From assembly GCA_020633295.1 (NCBI GenBank), contig JACKDW010000002.1, positions 992,001-1,056,000 on the forward strand: 64,000 bases of DNA. The letters run 5' to 3'. The notes beneath the pieces were generated by a model, which was not told where the DNA came from, did no database searches, and saw only the letters and a list, made by a program, of their open reading frames with translations. The position numbers were made by a program, and so were the translations under genes. Each line of letters begins with the position of its first letter. Position 1 is the first letter of the stretch. Shown here in pieces: positions 8,834-18,009 of this stretch. Source of the DNA: Myxococcales bacterium (GTDB lineage Bacteria > Myxococcota_A > Polyangia > Nannocystales > Nannocystaceae).

Positions 8834-11530
8834 TCACTCGTCGTCGCCGGCCGGGACGTACGCGGCCGCGCCCGGGCGACGCGCGGGCGCGGTCCGGCGC
8901 GTACTCTCGCTGGTCGTCGTCCGCGCCCGTGAGCGGACCTTGTCCTGCTTGCCGAAGAAGTGCCGCCGGTTCTCCCAGGTCGTCCGCCGGTTCTTGAAGC
9001 TGCGAGCGGCGCGCTCCGCCTCTTTCTCCGCGCGCGCGCGATCCTCTGCGGAGATCGGGTAGCCGTAGCGCTCCTTCATGAACACCGGCAGGTCGCCGCC
9101 GTCCGGGCACTTGTGCGACTGGACCACGCTGGTCTTCACCTTGAGCTTGCGCGGGTTGTACCAGCCCTGCTTCGTGACCTGTTCGGGGGTCGGGATCGTC
9201 GTGTAGAGCTTGACGACCTCGATGCGCTCGGCGCGGGACCTCCCGCCGGTGTAGAGGTACCACTCGCGACACTGGAACGCGGCCCAGTACTTCAGGTACC
9301 ACTTGCCCTTGCCGATCATCCGCCGCTGCATCTTGCGCATGCGGTCGTTCCAGATCCACGGGTTGGGGCGCAGGTCGAAGGAGTTGTTCTGCAGGTCCCA
9401 GCGCCAGCCGTCCTCGTCAACGACGACGGTCTTCATGAAGGAGTTTGAGCGCGGCGGGTTGGGCGCGAACATCTTCCAGCTCTGGGTGGTCGAGGTGCCC
9501 TGCGACCAGCCCGAGAAGAAGGTGCGCGCGGGCGAGCGCCAGCTCGAGAACACGGTGTAGCTGGGGAACAGCGTCATGACGACGGAGCCGCCGTGCCAGA
9601 GCACGAACAGCAGCGCGAGCGTGCGGCCGAAGGCGGTGTACGCGAGCGCCGGGCCGCCGCCGAGCTCCCCGCGGTACGGCCGACGACGCCGCCAGCGGGC
9701 GGCGACGAACACGAGACCTGTCCCGAGGGTAATGATCGTCCACAGCTCGACGAGGTCCTGCATGTCGGCGCCCTCGGGCACCTTGTCGTAGACGCGCACG
9801 AGCACGAGGCCGACGGCGAGCAGCCCGAGCACGAGCACCACGCCGTCGGGGATCCTGCGGCCGCGCACCGGCGCGTCCTCGGGGTGCTGCGCGGGCGCGA
9901 GCCAGGGGCGCCGCGCGGGCAGCCAGCGCGCGAGCCGGGTGCGTCGCGCCCAGTCGCCCACGCGCGTGAACACCCGCGTGAACTCCTCGCCGCTGAACCA
10001 GGCCGCGTAGGTCATCAACATGATGAACGGGAACATCCCGATGTTCATGAAGAGGATCAGCGTGCCGTGGAAGAACACGCCCAGCGTCAGCCAGACCCGA
10101 CGCCCGGTGAACCAGTCTCGCAGCCAGCGCTGGTCGAGGCGCCAGCCCGGCAGCGAAACGCGCCAGCGCCCCAGCCGTCGCCCCCGCGCGCGGAAGACCT
10201 GGATCGGCCAGCGCCCGAGCGCGACGTAGGCGGCGATCACCGCCGGCATGTACGCGCCGTACACGAGGCGGAAGTTGTGGAGCTTGTACGCGACCCGGCG
10301 AGCGCGCAGCACCGTGTCACCGCCCTCGGCCTCGGGGATGCAGTAGGGGATCGACTTGACGACGATCAGGTAGAGGGCCACGTAGGCGGCGACGAGCGCG
10401 ATCCGGCCGGTCCAGCGCTTCACCGGGTTCTTGAGCTGCTGGCGATACCAGCGCTCGTCCTTGTGATCGAGCCGGAACTTGAAGATCAGCCCGAGGCCGA
10501 CGACGGCGAAGCACATCTCCCACCAGTGCGTGACCCAGGTCATCACCCGGAACACGGTCGTCGCCGTCATGGACGAGACGATCTGCGTCCACGGCTCGAA
10601 CCGGTAGAAGTGGTCCATGTTGAGCGCGTAGTAGAGCGCGTCGCCGCGGGCCCAGACGCTGCCCGTCTTCTCGAGGCCGGTCGTCGTGTAGAGCGCGACG
10701 AGCTGGGCCATCATCAGGTAGCGCGGCCAGGACGGCGCGAGGCGGTAGACCGGCTGCAGCTCGGGGTCGCGCCGCGCGGCTCGTCCGTCGCGCTCGTCCG
10801 CGCCGTCATCGGCTTCGGGCGGCCCGCGCGAGCCGACCTCGGCGAGCCGACCGCGACGGCGGAGCCGGCGGCAGCGCCACCAGTTGTCGAAGCTCCACGC
10901 GTGACCTGTCTTACAGAACAGCAGCAGGAACCAGAACACGCAGTACACCGTGTCGGTGCCCTCGAGATAGAGCGAGTTCCGGTTGTAGACCCCGCACATC
11001 ATCAAGAACGCGATCACGCCCGTCGTCCGGCTGAACACGCCGAGGGCGTACAGCAGCAGCACGGCGAAGAACGCGAACATGTACCACTCGACGAAGCTCG
11101 GCGAGTCCCAGAAGAAGAACAGCGAGTGCCGGGCCCAGAAGAAGCGCAGCACGGCGAGCAGGTCGAAGAAGCCCTCGTCGGGGCTCCAGCCCTGCAGGGC
11201 CGTCCGCGCGAAGCGCTCGCGCGCCTCGGTCATCGTGAAGATGCCCTCGTCGCTCCACAGCATCCGCCAGTAGGGGCGGAGGTTCCAGAAGCACTGAATC
11301 GTCATCAGCGCGAAGCCGATCCGCAGGATCGCGAAGCCGCGCGGATCCTCGAGCGCGAGGAGCGAGCGGCGGACGGACTCCGCGCGCGTCCAGATCCAGT
11401 ACAGGACCAGGAGGACGAGCGCGAGGCACAGCCAGCCGATCTCGGAGGTCAGCTCGGGCGGGACTTTCGGGTACTTCGGCGACGCCGCCAGCAGCGAGAG
11501 GCTGGCACCAATCGTTAATCCTAAGGGCAT
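8834..11530 (-). CDS. HTTM membrane protein fused to C-terminal WKMFAPNP module
   Basis: About 898 residues. Residues ~1-620 are an HTTM-type polytopic membrane domain: PRGFAILRIGFAL, LWSDEGIF, YNRNSLYLEGTDT, TGLEKTGSVW and GDALYYALNMDHF. Further hydrophobic segments lead to a last membrane anchor near 640-660. The remaining ~230 residues form a soluble module beginning WKMFAPNPPRSN near residue 690. It is the counterpart of the separate 300-residue protein downstream. A basic, Arg/Ser/Thr-rich tail ends the protein. A GTG at 11551 is an alternative start. Both starts overlap the end of the S9 peptidase gene, so the peptidase and HTTM genes are probably co-transcribed. The biochemical role is unknown. 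Confidence 0.82.
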   Translation of the reverse strand: MPLGLTIGASLSLLAASPKYPKVPPELTSEIGWLCLALVLLVLYWIWTRAESVRRSLLALEDPRGFAILRIGFALMTIQCFWNLRPYWRMLWSDEGIFTMTEARERFARTALQGWSPDEGFFDLLAVLRFFWARHSLFFFWDSPSFVEWYMFAFFAVLLLYALGVFSRTTGVIAFLMMCGVYNRNSLYLEGTDTVYCVFWFLLLFCKTGHAWSFDNWWRCRRLRRRGRLAEVGSRGPPEADDGADERDGRAARRDPELQPVYRLAPSWPRYLMMAQLVALYTTTGLEKTGSVWARGDALYYALNMDHFYRFEPWTQIVSSMTATTVFRVMTWVTHWWEMCFAVVGLGLIFKFRLDHKDERWYRQQLKNPVKRWTGRIALVAAYVALYLIVVKSIPYCIPEAEGGDTVLRARRVAYKLHNFRLVYGAYMPAVIAAYVALGRWPIQVFRARGRRLGRWRVSLPGWRLDQRWLRDWFTGRRVWLTLGVFFHGTLILFMNIGMFPFIMLMTYAAWFSGEEFTRVFTRVGDWARRTRLARWLPARRPWLAPAQHPEDAPVRGRRIPDGVVLVLGLLAVGLVLVRVYDKVPEGADMQDLVELWTIITLGTGLVFVAARWRRRRPYRGELGGGPALAYTAFGRTLALLFVLWHGGSVVMTLFPSYTVFSSWRSPARTFFSGWSQGTSTTQSWKMFAPNPPRSNSFMKTVVVDEDGWRWDLQNNSFDLRPNPWIWNDRMRKMQRRMIGKGKWYLKYWAAFQCREWYLYTGGRSRAERIEVVKLYTTIPTPEQVTKQGWYNPRKLKVKTSVVQSHKCPDGGDLPVFMKERYGYPISAEDRARAEKEAERAARSFKNRRTTWENRRHFFGKQDKVRSRARTTTSESTRRTAPARRPGAAAYVPAGDDE

Positions 11531-13845
11531 CGGCGGGCGACACAGTACCACGCCGGCAGTCGTGACCCGGCGTCAGCTTTTTTGCGCCGCGCCGCGCTAG
11601 CGCGACCCCGGGCGCGCGGCCGGGGCTGAGCGGGCGCCTGCGCTGCGGGTGCCTGCGCTGCGGGTGCCTGCGCCGCGGGTGCCTGCGCCGCGGGTGCCGG
11701 CGCCGCGGGTGCCGGCGCGGCGGGTGCCTGCGCCGCGGGTACGGGCGCCGAAGCCCCGGAGCGCCTCGCCACGCTCGAGAGGAAGTCCAGGCGCGCCTGG
11801 TAGAGCTGGGCGACGCGCTCGACGCCCTCGATGTGGTGACCCTGACCGGGGAACTCGACGTAGGTCACGGGCTTCTGCAGGGCGCGCGCCTTGTCGACGA
11901 AGCGACGCGACTCGTCGACCGGGACGCGCCAGTCGTTGGCGCCGTGGGTGACGAGCAGCGGCGCCTCGAGCAGCTCGACGTGGCTGAGCGGGCTGCGGTC
12001 ACGCATGCGCGCGAGCTCGTCGGGCTTGCCCGGGTCGCCGCTCTCGAGCACGACCCAGTCGGGGATGTTGGTCGCGTCGTAGAACGACTTGATGTCGGAG
12101 AAGCCGGCGTGCGAGAGGCCGAAGCCGAACGGGTAGCGGTCGTTGCGGCCGTTGGTCTCGGGCGGGAAGGTCAACGCCCGCATGGTCGCGTAGCCGCCGT
12201 GGCTGCCGCCGAACACGCCGATCTGCGCCGGCGCGAGCCCGAGGTTGCGCTCGACCCAGCGCGCGACGTGGAACAGGTCGACGATCTCGTCGCCGCCGAG
12301 GTCCTTGTCGTTGAGGCTCGAGAAGCGCTTGCCGAAGCCCTGGCTGCCCCGCACGGCGGGCGAGACGACGGTCAGGCCCGCGGCGCACATGATGTTTTCG
12401 AACGTGCTGTAGCGGTTCTCGCCGCCGTAGAAGGCGGTGATCATCGCGAGCCGCGCCGCCGGGTCCGCGAGCGGCTGCTTGGGCCGCAGCACGAAGGCGT
12501 GGAGCGCTCGCGGGGCGCCCGTGGCGGGGTCGCGGTCGAAGGTCGGGATCGTCACGGCCTCGGCCTCGCAGCGCACGACCGCGCGCTCGAGCTCGGGGTC
12601 GAGCGAGATCACGCGCCTGCTCTGAAAGGCAGGCGGCTTGCCGCCCTCGCCGCGCGTGACGGTCGCGAGGTTGCCTTCGAAGACGATGTCGGGCGCGCGC
12701 TGGGTCCAGAGCACGCGCTCGCCGTGACCGTCGATCACGTCTGCGGTGCCGGGCTGCTCGAGCGCGCCCTGGACCTGCCCGGTGCGCGGATCCACGAGCA
12801 CGATCGTCGAGCCGCGCGGCGTCCGGTGCACGGCGAACACGCCGGCGTCGACGAGCCGCGCGGAGGTGATGTCCTCCTTGAAGCGCGTGAGCTGGCGGAT
12901 CGCGCCGGTCTTGCGCGAGTAGGAGTAGAGGTTGTTGTAGCCGTCGTCGTTGGCGAGGAACAGCAGCGCGTCGCCGTCGACCCAGCCCTCGAGCGCGTGG
13001 GGCGAGTTTCGCAGCACGCGTCGGCGCGTGATCACCTTGACCTTGGGGCTCGCGGCGCCGGGCTGGACGGAGACGAGCTGGACGCGGTTGCGATCGCCCT
13101 TGATCTGGGCGTTGAAGAACACCTCGTCGCCCTCGGGCGAGAACCGCAGCGACGACCAGGTGAAGGTCAGCGCCGGGCTGTCGCAGACGACCTCGCGCGC
13201 GCGCTTGCTGGCGACGTCGAGGAGGTTGAGGCAGGTGCGGTAGGGCGCCTGCTTGCCGGTGCGCGGCAGGTAGGCGATGGTCTGCTGATCCTCGCTGAAG
13301 CCGAAGCCGTAGACGTAGTCGTGCTCGGTGATCTGGGTGAGCGCGCCGCTGTCGAGCGCGAGCGTCCAGAGGTTCATCTGCTCGTCGTTGCGCTCGTCCG
13401 CGTGCAGCCAGAGCGTGTTGGTCGCGGCGTGGTGATGCGCGCCCCAGAGGCTGCGCGCGGACCAGTCGACGTCGCTGATGACGCGCGCGCCCGCGAGGTC
13501 AAACGCGCCGTCGCCCTGGGCGGCGAGGTCGAGCATCTTGAGCGTGTAGCGCTCGCCGATCTCGAAGAAGAACAGCGCGCCGGTCTCGAGCGACGACTCC
13601 CAGTCGCGGTAGGGGAAGCCTGAGAGGAAGGGGTCGAGCTCGATCGCGCGATCGAAGTAGCGCACGACGTGCCCGGGCGGCGGGGTCGCGTCGCCCGCGG
13701 GCGGCTCCGTAGCCGGGTAGGGCTTGGCCGCGTTGGGCGGCGCGCAGCCGAGCGCGCTCACGCTGGCCGCCGCGCAGCTCAGCGCGAGGATGAGCGCGCG
13801 GGTCGTCGTCACGCGGCGCGCGGCAGGGGTCGTGGGCCTCGACAT
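11521..13845 (-). CDS. S9 family (prolyl oligopeptidase / DPP-like) serine peptidase, lipoprotein
   Basis: About 774 residues from ATG 13845 (an ATG at 13854 and a TTG at 13881 are alternatives). The signal ALILALSCAAASVSALGC has a lipobox cysteine, predicting export and lipid anchoring. The middle part has repeated strand patterns expected of a beta-propeller (DGDALLFLANDDGYNNLY, LRFSPEGDEVFF). The C-terminal alpha/beta-hydrolase domain has the nucleophile in FGGSHGGYATM, the acid in HGANDWRVPV and the histidine in GQGHHIEGVER, so the triad is complete. After the last helix comes a Pro/Ala repeat tail encoded by 15-bp tandem units, then a basic Arg-rich stretch. Together with the M28 enzyme across the convergent border, it suggests extracytoplasmic peptide breakdown. 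The substrate is unknown. Confidence 0.88.
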   Translation of the reverse strand: MSRPTTPAARRVTTTRALILALSCAAASVSALGCAPPNAAKPYPATEPPAGDATPPPGHVVRYFDRAIELDPFLSGFPYRDWESSLETGALFFFEIGERYTLKMLDLAAQGDGAFDLAGARVISDVDWSARSLWGAHHHAATNTLWLHADERNDEQMNLWTLALDSGALTQITEHDYVYGFGFSEDQQTIAYLPRTGKQAPYRTCLNLLDVASKRAREVVCDSPALTFTWSSLRFSPEGDEVFFNAQIKGDRNRVQLVSVQPGAASPKVKVITRRRVLRNSPHALEGWVDGDALLFLANDDGYNNLYSYSRKTGAIRQLTRFKEDITSARLVDAGVFAVHRTPRGSTIVLVDPRTGQVQGALEQPGTADVIDGHGERVLWTQRAPDIVFEGNLATVTRGEGGKPPAFQSRRVISLDPELERAVVRCEAEAVTIPTFDRDPATGAPRALHAFVLRPKQPLADPAARLAMITAFYGGENRYSTFENIMCAAGLTVVSPAVRGSQGFGKRFSSLNDKDLGGDEIVDLFHVARWVERNLGLAPAQIGVFGGSHGGYATMRALTFPPETNGRNDRYPFGFGLSHAGFSDIKSFYDATNIPDWVVLESGDPGKPDELARMRDRSPLSHVELLEAPLLVTHGANDWRVPVDESRRFVDKARALQKPVTYVEFPGQGHHIEGVERVAQLYQARLDFLSSVARRSGASAPVPAAQAPAAPAPAAPAPAAQAPAAQAPAAQAPAAQAPAQPRPRARGRASAARRKKADAGSRLPAWYCVARRCP
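11636..11740. repeat. 15-bp tandem repeat, seven copies, in the S9 peptidase gene
   Basis: Seven head-to-tail copies of a unit close to GCCTGCGCCGCGGGT (variants differ at one or two positions). The period is in frame and encodes Ala/Pro-rich (APAAQ-type) pentapeptides downstream of the catalytic histidine, so copy-number change would alter tail length without breaking the gene. Confidence 0.95.
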
Positions 13846-13920
13846 GACGCCCATCGAACACCGGCCCGCGACGGCTGACAAGCCCCGGTCGCGGACGGTC
13901 GTGAGCGACGCGCGAGCGCG

Positions 13921-14394
13921 TCAGCCGGCGACCTGGTGGGCGGCGCTGCTGCTGCCGCCGAGACGCACGGCCGCCTGCTTGCGCGCGAGCTTGCGGCTCT
14001 CGAGCTGATGGACGAAGTCCAGCGCGGACTCCTCGCTGGCGTCGTCGTCGGCGGTGGCGATGATCTCGCGACCCTTCGCGCCGATGAGGATGACGAGCCG
14101 CCGCGTCGTCGCGTAGAGGAACGCGAGCAAACCGGCCAGCACGACCAGCCCGTAGGTGAGCACGCGGTCGGTCTCGATCGAGAGCACGGCGACGAGCGCC
14201 ACGGCCGCGCCGGACCACAGCAGCCAGGGCGCGTGGCTGCGACCGACGCGAGACCACTCGATGTCATCGAGCGAGAACGAGGTCAGCTCGACGCTGCCGC
14301 CGTCCTCGCTGTACTGCCATACGCGGTGCGTCGTGAGCGTGAGATCCATCCAGCGGGCGATCACGAGCTCTCCGCGTAGCAGCTTGCGGGACAT
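13921..14394 (-). CDS. Small two-helix membrane protein with PH-like N-terminus
   Basis: 157 residues from the ATG at 14394 (the frame is open to 14436), with AGGA about 9 bases upstream. The N-terminal ~50 residues (GELVIARWMDLTLTTHRVW, then SFSLDDIEW) resemble the first strands of bacterial PH-like membrane proteins, in which a short 'L-T-nnR-v' hairpin comes before the membrane part. Two membrane segments follow (WLLWSGAAVALVAVLSI and LTYGLVVLAGLLAFLYA). A second strand-rich part (RRLVILIGAKGREIIA) and a charged helix end the protein. The function is unknown. The gene stands between addBA and the peptidase/HTTM group, all on the same strand, with about 75 bases before the next gene. Confidence 0.65.
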   Translation of the reverse strand: MSRKLLRGELVIARWMDLTLTTHRVWQYSEDGGSVELTSFSLDDIEWSRVGRSHAPWLLWSGAAVALVAVLSIETDRVLTYGLVVLAGLLAFLYATTRRLVILIGAKGREIIATADDDASEESALDFVHQLESRKLARKQAAVRLGGSSSAAHQVAG

Positions 14395-14625
14395 GGGTTC
14401 CGTTCCTGGCGACCGGGGACGCCGCGCGACGGCCAACCACCGCGGTCGCGCTGCATGGCGATCTTACACCTGCCCGCGTGTCTTTCAAGCAAGGTTCGCG
14501 CGGACGAGGCGCGGCGCGGAATCACGCGGGACCGCGGCGACTCGATGCCGCTGCGGGCACGCGAGACTGAGCGCGGCGAGGCGTGAGCACTTTCGCCACG
14601 CGAGCACACGCGACGCGAGCTCGGG

Positions 14626-17600
14626 CTACGACGAGCTCGCTAGCGCGCGGGCGGACGAGGAGGCCGACGCGCCGCACTCGACGGCCACGCCCGCGCGGAT
14701 GAAGAGCAAGGTGACGCGCACGGCGGCGGGCGTGACCTCCCACTGCTCCGCGGCCGCCTGCTTCCACGCGCGCACGACCTCGCGGTAGGCCTTCGCGCGC
14801 TTCTTCGCGTCGCGCTCGTCGTCGACGCGATCGCCGGGGAAGCCGATGACCCAGACGTCCGCGTCGCTGCGACCGATAACGACCCGCGGGAGCACGCCGC
14901 GCTGCAGCGCGCCGCCCTCGAGGCGCGCGAACGGGATCTCGTGCTCGACCCGAACGCCGGGCTCCCCCTCGCCCTCGCGCAGGATCGCGCGCACGCCGTC
15001 GTGCTGCAGCACCTCGTCGAGCTCCTCAACGCGCGCGCGCGCCCAGTCCTCGTCGCGCGTCGGCACGGCCTGACGAACGATCTCGAGGCGCGCGGCGAAG
15101 GCCGCCCGCGGGCTGCGCTCGTAGGGTCCGAGCCAGTCGAGCTCGGCGAGCTGCGCCCGGATCGCGAGCGCGCTGTGGCCCGCCTGGGCGTCGTCGAGGG
15201 AGAGCACGTCGGCGACGGTCTGCCCCTGGATCACGGCGGTGAGCGGGTCGGCCGAGCGCAGCAGCGGGCCCTCGGTGGGCGCGAACGCGATCGGCAGCAT
15301 GAGCCCGAGCGCCGAGGGCGGCGTTTGCTCGTCGAGCGGCTCGTCGGGCACGAGCTGCAGCGGCCTAAACCACGCGGCGTCGCCGTGGCTGTGGGTGTAG
15401 AGCACCTGCTCGGGGCCGACCGGCTCGTCGTCGTCGTCGCGCGCGCCCGCGAGCGCGCACATCAACATCGACGAGAGCCGCGCGGGGGCCTTGCGCGCGC
15501 GCTCGCTGGGCGGATCGACGAGCATGTAGAGCCCCTGACGCGCGCGCGTGATGGCGACGTAGAGCAGGCACAGGCTCTCGTGCGCGAGCCGGTTGATGTG
15601 CTGCTCGAACACCGGCGCGAGATCGGGGAACACCGACCAAATGTCCTTGGAGACATATCTTGCGATGCGCGCGATCGGCCCGGCGTCGCCGTCGCGCTCG
15701 TAGACGACCTTGAGCGAGCGGCGCGCGGCGAGCTCGGCCTCGAGCTCGGGGAGGATGACGATGTCGAACTCGAGGCCCTTGGACTGGTGCACGGTCATGA
15801 CCTGCACCGGCGAGGACGCGGGGTCGGCGACCGAGCGCGCCTGGACCATGTGGATGAAGGGGTCGAGGCGCGTGTGGCCGCGCTCGTCAAAGGCCTGCGC
15901 CAGGTCGATCAGCTGAATGCAGCGCCGGTACTGACGCTCGTCGGTGTACGGCGCGATCGCCATGATCCAGCGCTGCAGGGTGTTGGCGAGCCCGTCTCCG
16001 GCGATCTCGCGACGCACGCGCGAGGCGACGCGACGCCGGCGGGCCTTGACCAGCGGGTCGCGCTGCTGCGCGATCGCGAGCTCAGGGCGGTCCCCGAGCC
16101 GCCAGGACGCGTTCGCGTCGTCGTCCTCGCTCGCGCCCTCGGGCAGCTCGCACAGCCCGACGACGGGCCCGAGCGGCGAGGTCTGGACGTTGAAGGCGGC
16201 GACCGTGTGATCGGGGTGCTCGGCGACCCGCAGCATGTCGAGGATCGCGTTGACCGCCGGCGCGTCGGTGAGCGGGCCGCCACCGCGGCCGGTCGCGGGC
16301 ACGTTGCGCCGCGTCGGCCCGAGCTCGTAGAGCACGCGGCTGACGGCGCTGTTGGTCCGCAGCAGCACGCCGATCGTCACGGGGCGCTGGCCGTCGCGCC
16401 GCGTCATTCGCATGTGCAGGTTGCGGCGGTAGAGCTCCTCGACGAGGTCCGCGGCGGCCTGCAGGCGGATCGTCGTGCGCCGGCCCGCGTCCTCGCCGCG
16501 CGCGACGGTCCGCAGCTGCACGAAGCCGGGCAGCTCGGTGCGCGCGGTCGAGTGCGTGGCGAATTGTTCGTCCCAGCCGCGCGCGGCGATCGGGAAGTCC
16601 GCGACCGCCTCGTTGCGCGTGACGGCCGTGAACACGCGGTTGACGACCTCCATGATCGCCGGCGACGACCGCCAGCTCTTGGCCAGGCTCTGCTGCTCGA
16701 TCACGAGCTCGCCGTTGGGCCGGACGAGCAGCTCGGGCAGCTTCGAGAGCACCTCGGGGCAGGCGTCGCGCCAACCGTAGATCGACTGCTTGATGTCGCC
16801 GACGGCGAAGAACGAGCGCACGTCGGGGCTGTAGCTGACGGTCTCGTCGACGATCGGGCGCAGCGCGTTCCACTGCTGGATGTTGGTGTCCTGCATCTCG
16901 TCGAGCAGCACGTGCTTGAGGCTCGCGTCGATGCGGAAGCAGATCTCGTCGAGCTGGCCGCGCATCTCGGCGCGCGCGAGCGCGACGGTGAGGTCGGAGA
17001 AGGTCAACGCCTTGCGCCGCTGCTTGACGCGCTCGTAGCAGCGGTCGAACAGGGTGAGCAGCGCGTGCGTGGCCGCGGTCTGGGTGATGATCCGCTGGCG
17101 GAACACGCCCTGCGCGTGGCGAAGCAGCGGGCGGTAGGCGGCGATGACGTGGGGCTCGATCGGCTTGCGGTAGTAGGCGTCGGTGCCCGCGGCGATCGGC
17201 TTGGCGAGGCCCTTGCCGATGAACACCTGCCAGGCGTCGGAGTCGCCGGTGCCCGCCGTCCGGGCGCGCGCGACGTCGTCTCGGTGGGCGGTGATCGTGC
17301 GCTTCGGGCCCGAGGGCGCGGCGTCCTCGAGGGCCGCGATCGCGGCGTCGAGCGCGTCCTGATCGAGCAGCTCGGCCGGCGCGATCGCCCGCCAGGCGCC
17401 GGCGTCTGCCTCTCGGTACAGGTCGTAGAGCGCGCTGACGGTCGCGTCGATGGTCTCGGTCACCGCGCGCTCCGACGCGCCCTCGGTGAGCGACGCGAGC
17501 AGCTCGATGATCATCTCCGGGTCGCCCTCGGCGAGCATCATGCGGATCGCCTCGCGGCGCAGCGCGAAGGCCTCGTCCTCGTCGATGATGCGGCCGTCGG

Positions 17601-18009
17601 CCGGGAGCCCGAGCTCGAGCGCGAAGCAGCGGACGATGGTGCCGAAGAAGCTGTCGAGCGTGCGGATCTGCAGGCGATGCAGGTTCTTCGCCATGCGGTC
17701 GAGCAGCTCGAGGACCTGCTTGCGCGCGAGGTTCGGGGCCTCGATCGCCTGGCTCAGCTGATCGCGCAGCGACTTGGCCGCGCGCGACTTGGCGGCCGAC
17801 TCGGCGAGGCGTCGCAGGATGCGGTCGCGGATCTCGCCCGCGGCCATGCGCGTGAAGGTGCTCGCCAGGATCGCGTTGGGCGGCGCGTCGAGCGAGAGCA
17901 GCTTGAGGTAGCGGTTGGTCAGCTGAAAGGTCTTGCCCGCGCCCGCCGACGCCAGGATGCTGACGTGGCGCAGCTGGTGCGCGCGCTCGTTGGCGTTCGC
18001 TACGCTCAT
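14626..18009 (-). CDS. addA: AddA/RecB-type UvrD helicase subunit with degenerate nuclease domain
   Basis: 1127 residues. Superfamily 1A helicase motifs are complete: Walker A SAGAGKT at ~21-27, a DEMQDT Walker B near 371, FFAVGDIKQSIYGWRDA (motif III), VHQSKGLEFDIVILPE (motif V) and LLYVAITRARQG (motif VI, ~815). This is the 3'-5' motor of an AddAB-like complex that resects double-strand breaks before RecA loading. The C-terminal ~110 residues keep the shape of the RecB-family nuclease (EHEIPFARLEGG, later AAVRVTLLFIRAGVAVE). However, the expected GxxDR is GALQRGV and the expected DxK is WVIGFPGD, so the nuclease appears inactive. The ATG overlaps the stop of addB (ATGA, 18006-18009). The final ~15 residues are Ser/Ala-rich. 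Confidence 0.88.
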   Translation of the reverse strand: MSVANANERAHQLRHVSILASAGAGKTFQLTNRYLKLLSLDAPPNAILASTFTRMAAGEIRDRILRRLAESAAKSRAAKSLRDQLSQAIEAPNLARKQVLELLDRMAKNLHRLQIRTLDSFFGTIVRCFALELGLPADGRIIDEDEAFALRREAIRMMLAEGDPEMIIELLASLTEGASERAVTETIDATVSALYDLYREADAGAWRAIAPAELLDQDALDAAIAALEDAAPSGPKRTITAHRDDVARARTAGTGDSDAWQVFIGKGLAKPIAAGTDAYYRKPIEPHVIAAYRPLLRHAQGVFRQRIITQTAATHALLTLFDRCYERVKQRRKALTFSDLTVALARAEMRGQLDEICFRIDASLKHVLLDEMQDTNIQQWNALRPIVDETVSYSPDVRSFFAVGDIKQSIYGWRDACPEVLSKLPELLVRPNGELVIEQQSLAKSWRSSPAIMEVVNRVFTAVTRNEAVADFPIAARGWDEQFATHSTARTELPGFVQLRTVARGEDAGRRTTIRLQAAADLVEELYRRNLHMRMTRRDGQRPVTIGVLLRTNSAVSRVLYELGPTRRNVPATGRGGGPLTDAPAVNAILDMLRVAEHPDHTVAAFNVQTSPLGPVVGLCELPEGASEDDDANASWRLGDRPELAIAQQRDPLVKARRRRVASRVRREIAGDGLANTLQRWIMAIAPYTDERQYRRCIQLIDLAQAFDERGHTRLDPFIHMVQARSVADPASSPVQVMTVHQSKGLEFDIVILPELEAELAARRSLKVVYERDGDAGPIARIARYVSKDIWSVFPDLAPVFEQHINRLAHESLCLLYVAITRARQGLYMLVDPPSERARKAPARLSSMLMCALAGARDDDDEPVGPEQVLYTHSHGDAAWFRPLQLVPDEPLDEQTPPSALGLMLPIAFAPTEGPLLRSADPLTAVIQGQTVADVLSLDDAQAGHSALAIRAQLAELDWLGPYERSPRAAFAARLEIVRQAVPTRDEDWARARVEELDEVLQHDGVRAILREGEGEPGVRVEHEIPFARLEGGALQRGVLPRVVIGRSDADVWVIGFPGDRVDDERDAKKRAKAYREVVRAWKQAAAEQWEVTPAAVRVTLLFIRAGVAVECGASASSSARALASSS

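Noticed and set aside
9593..11518. 641-codon frame antisense to the HTTM fusion gene
   Set aside because: His/Arg/Glu-rich shadow without motifs; the other strand shows membrane helices and paralogy.
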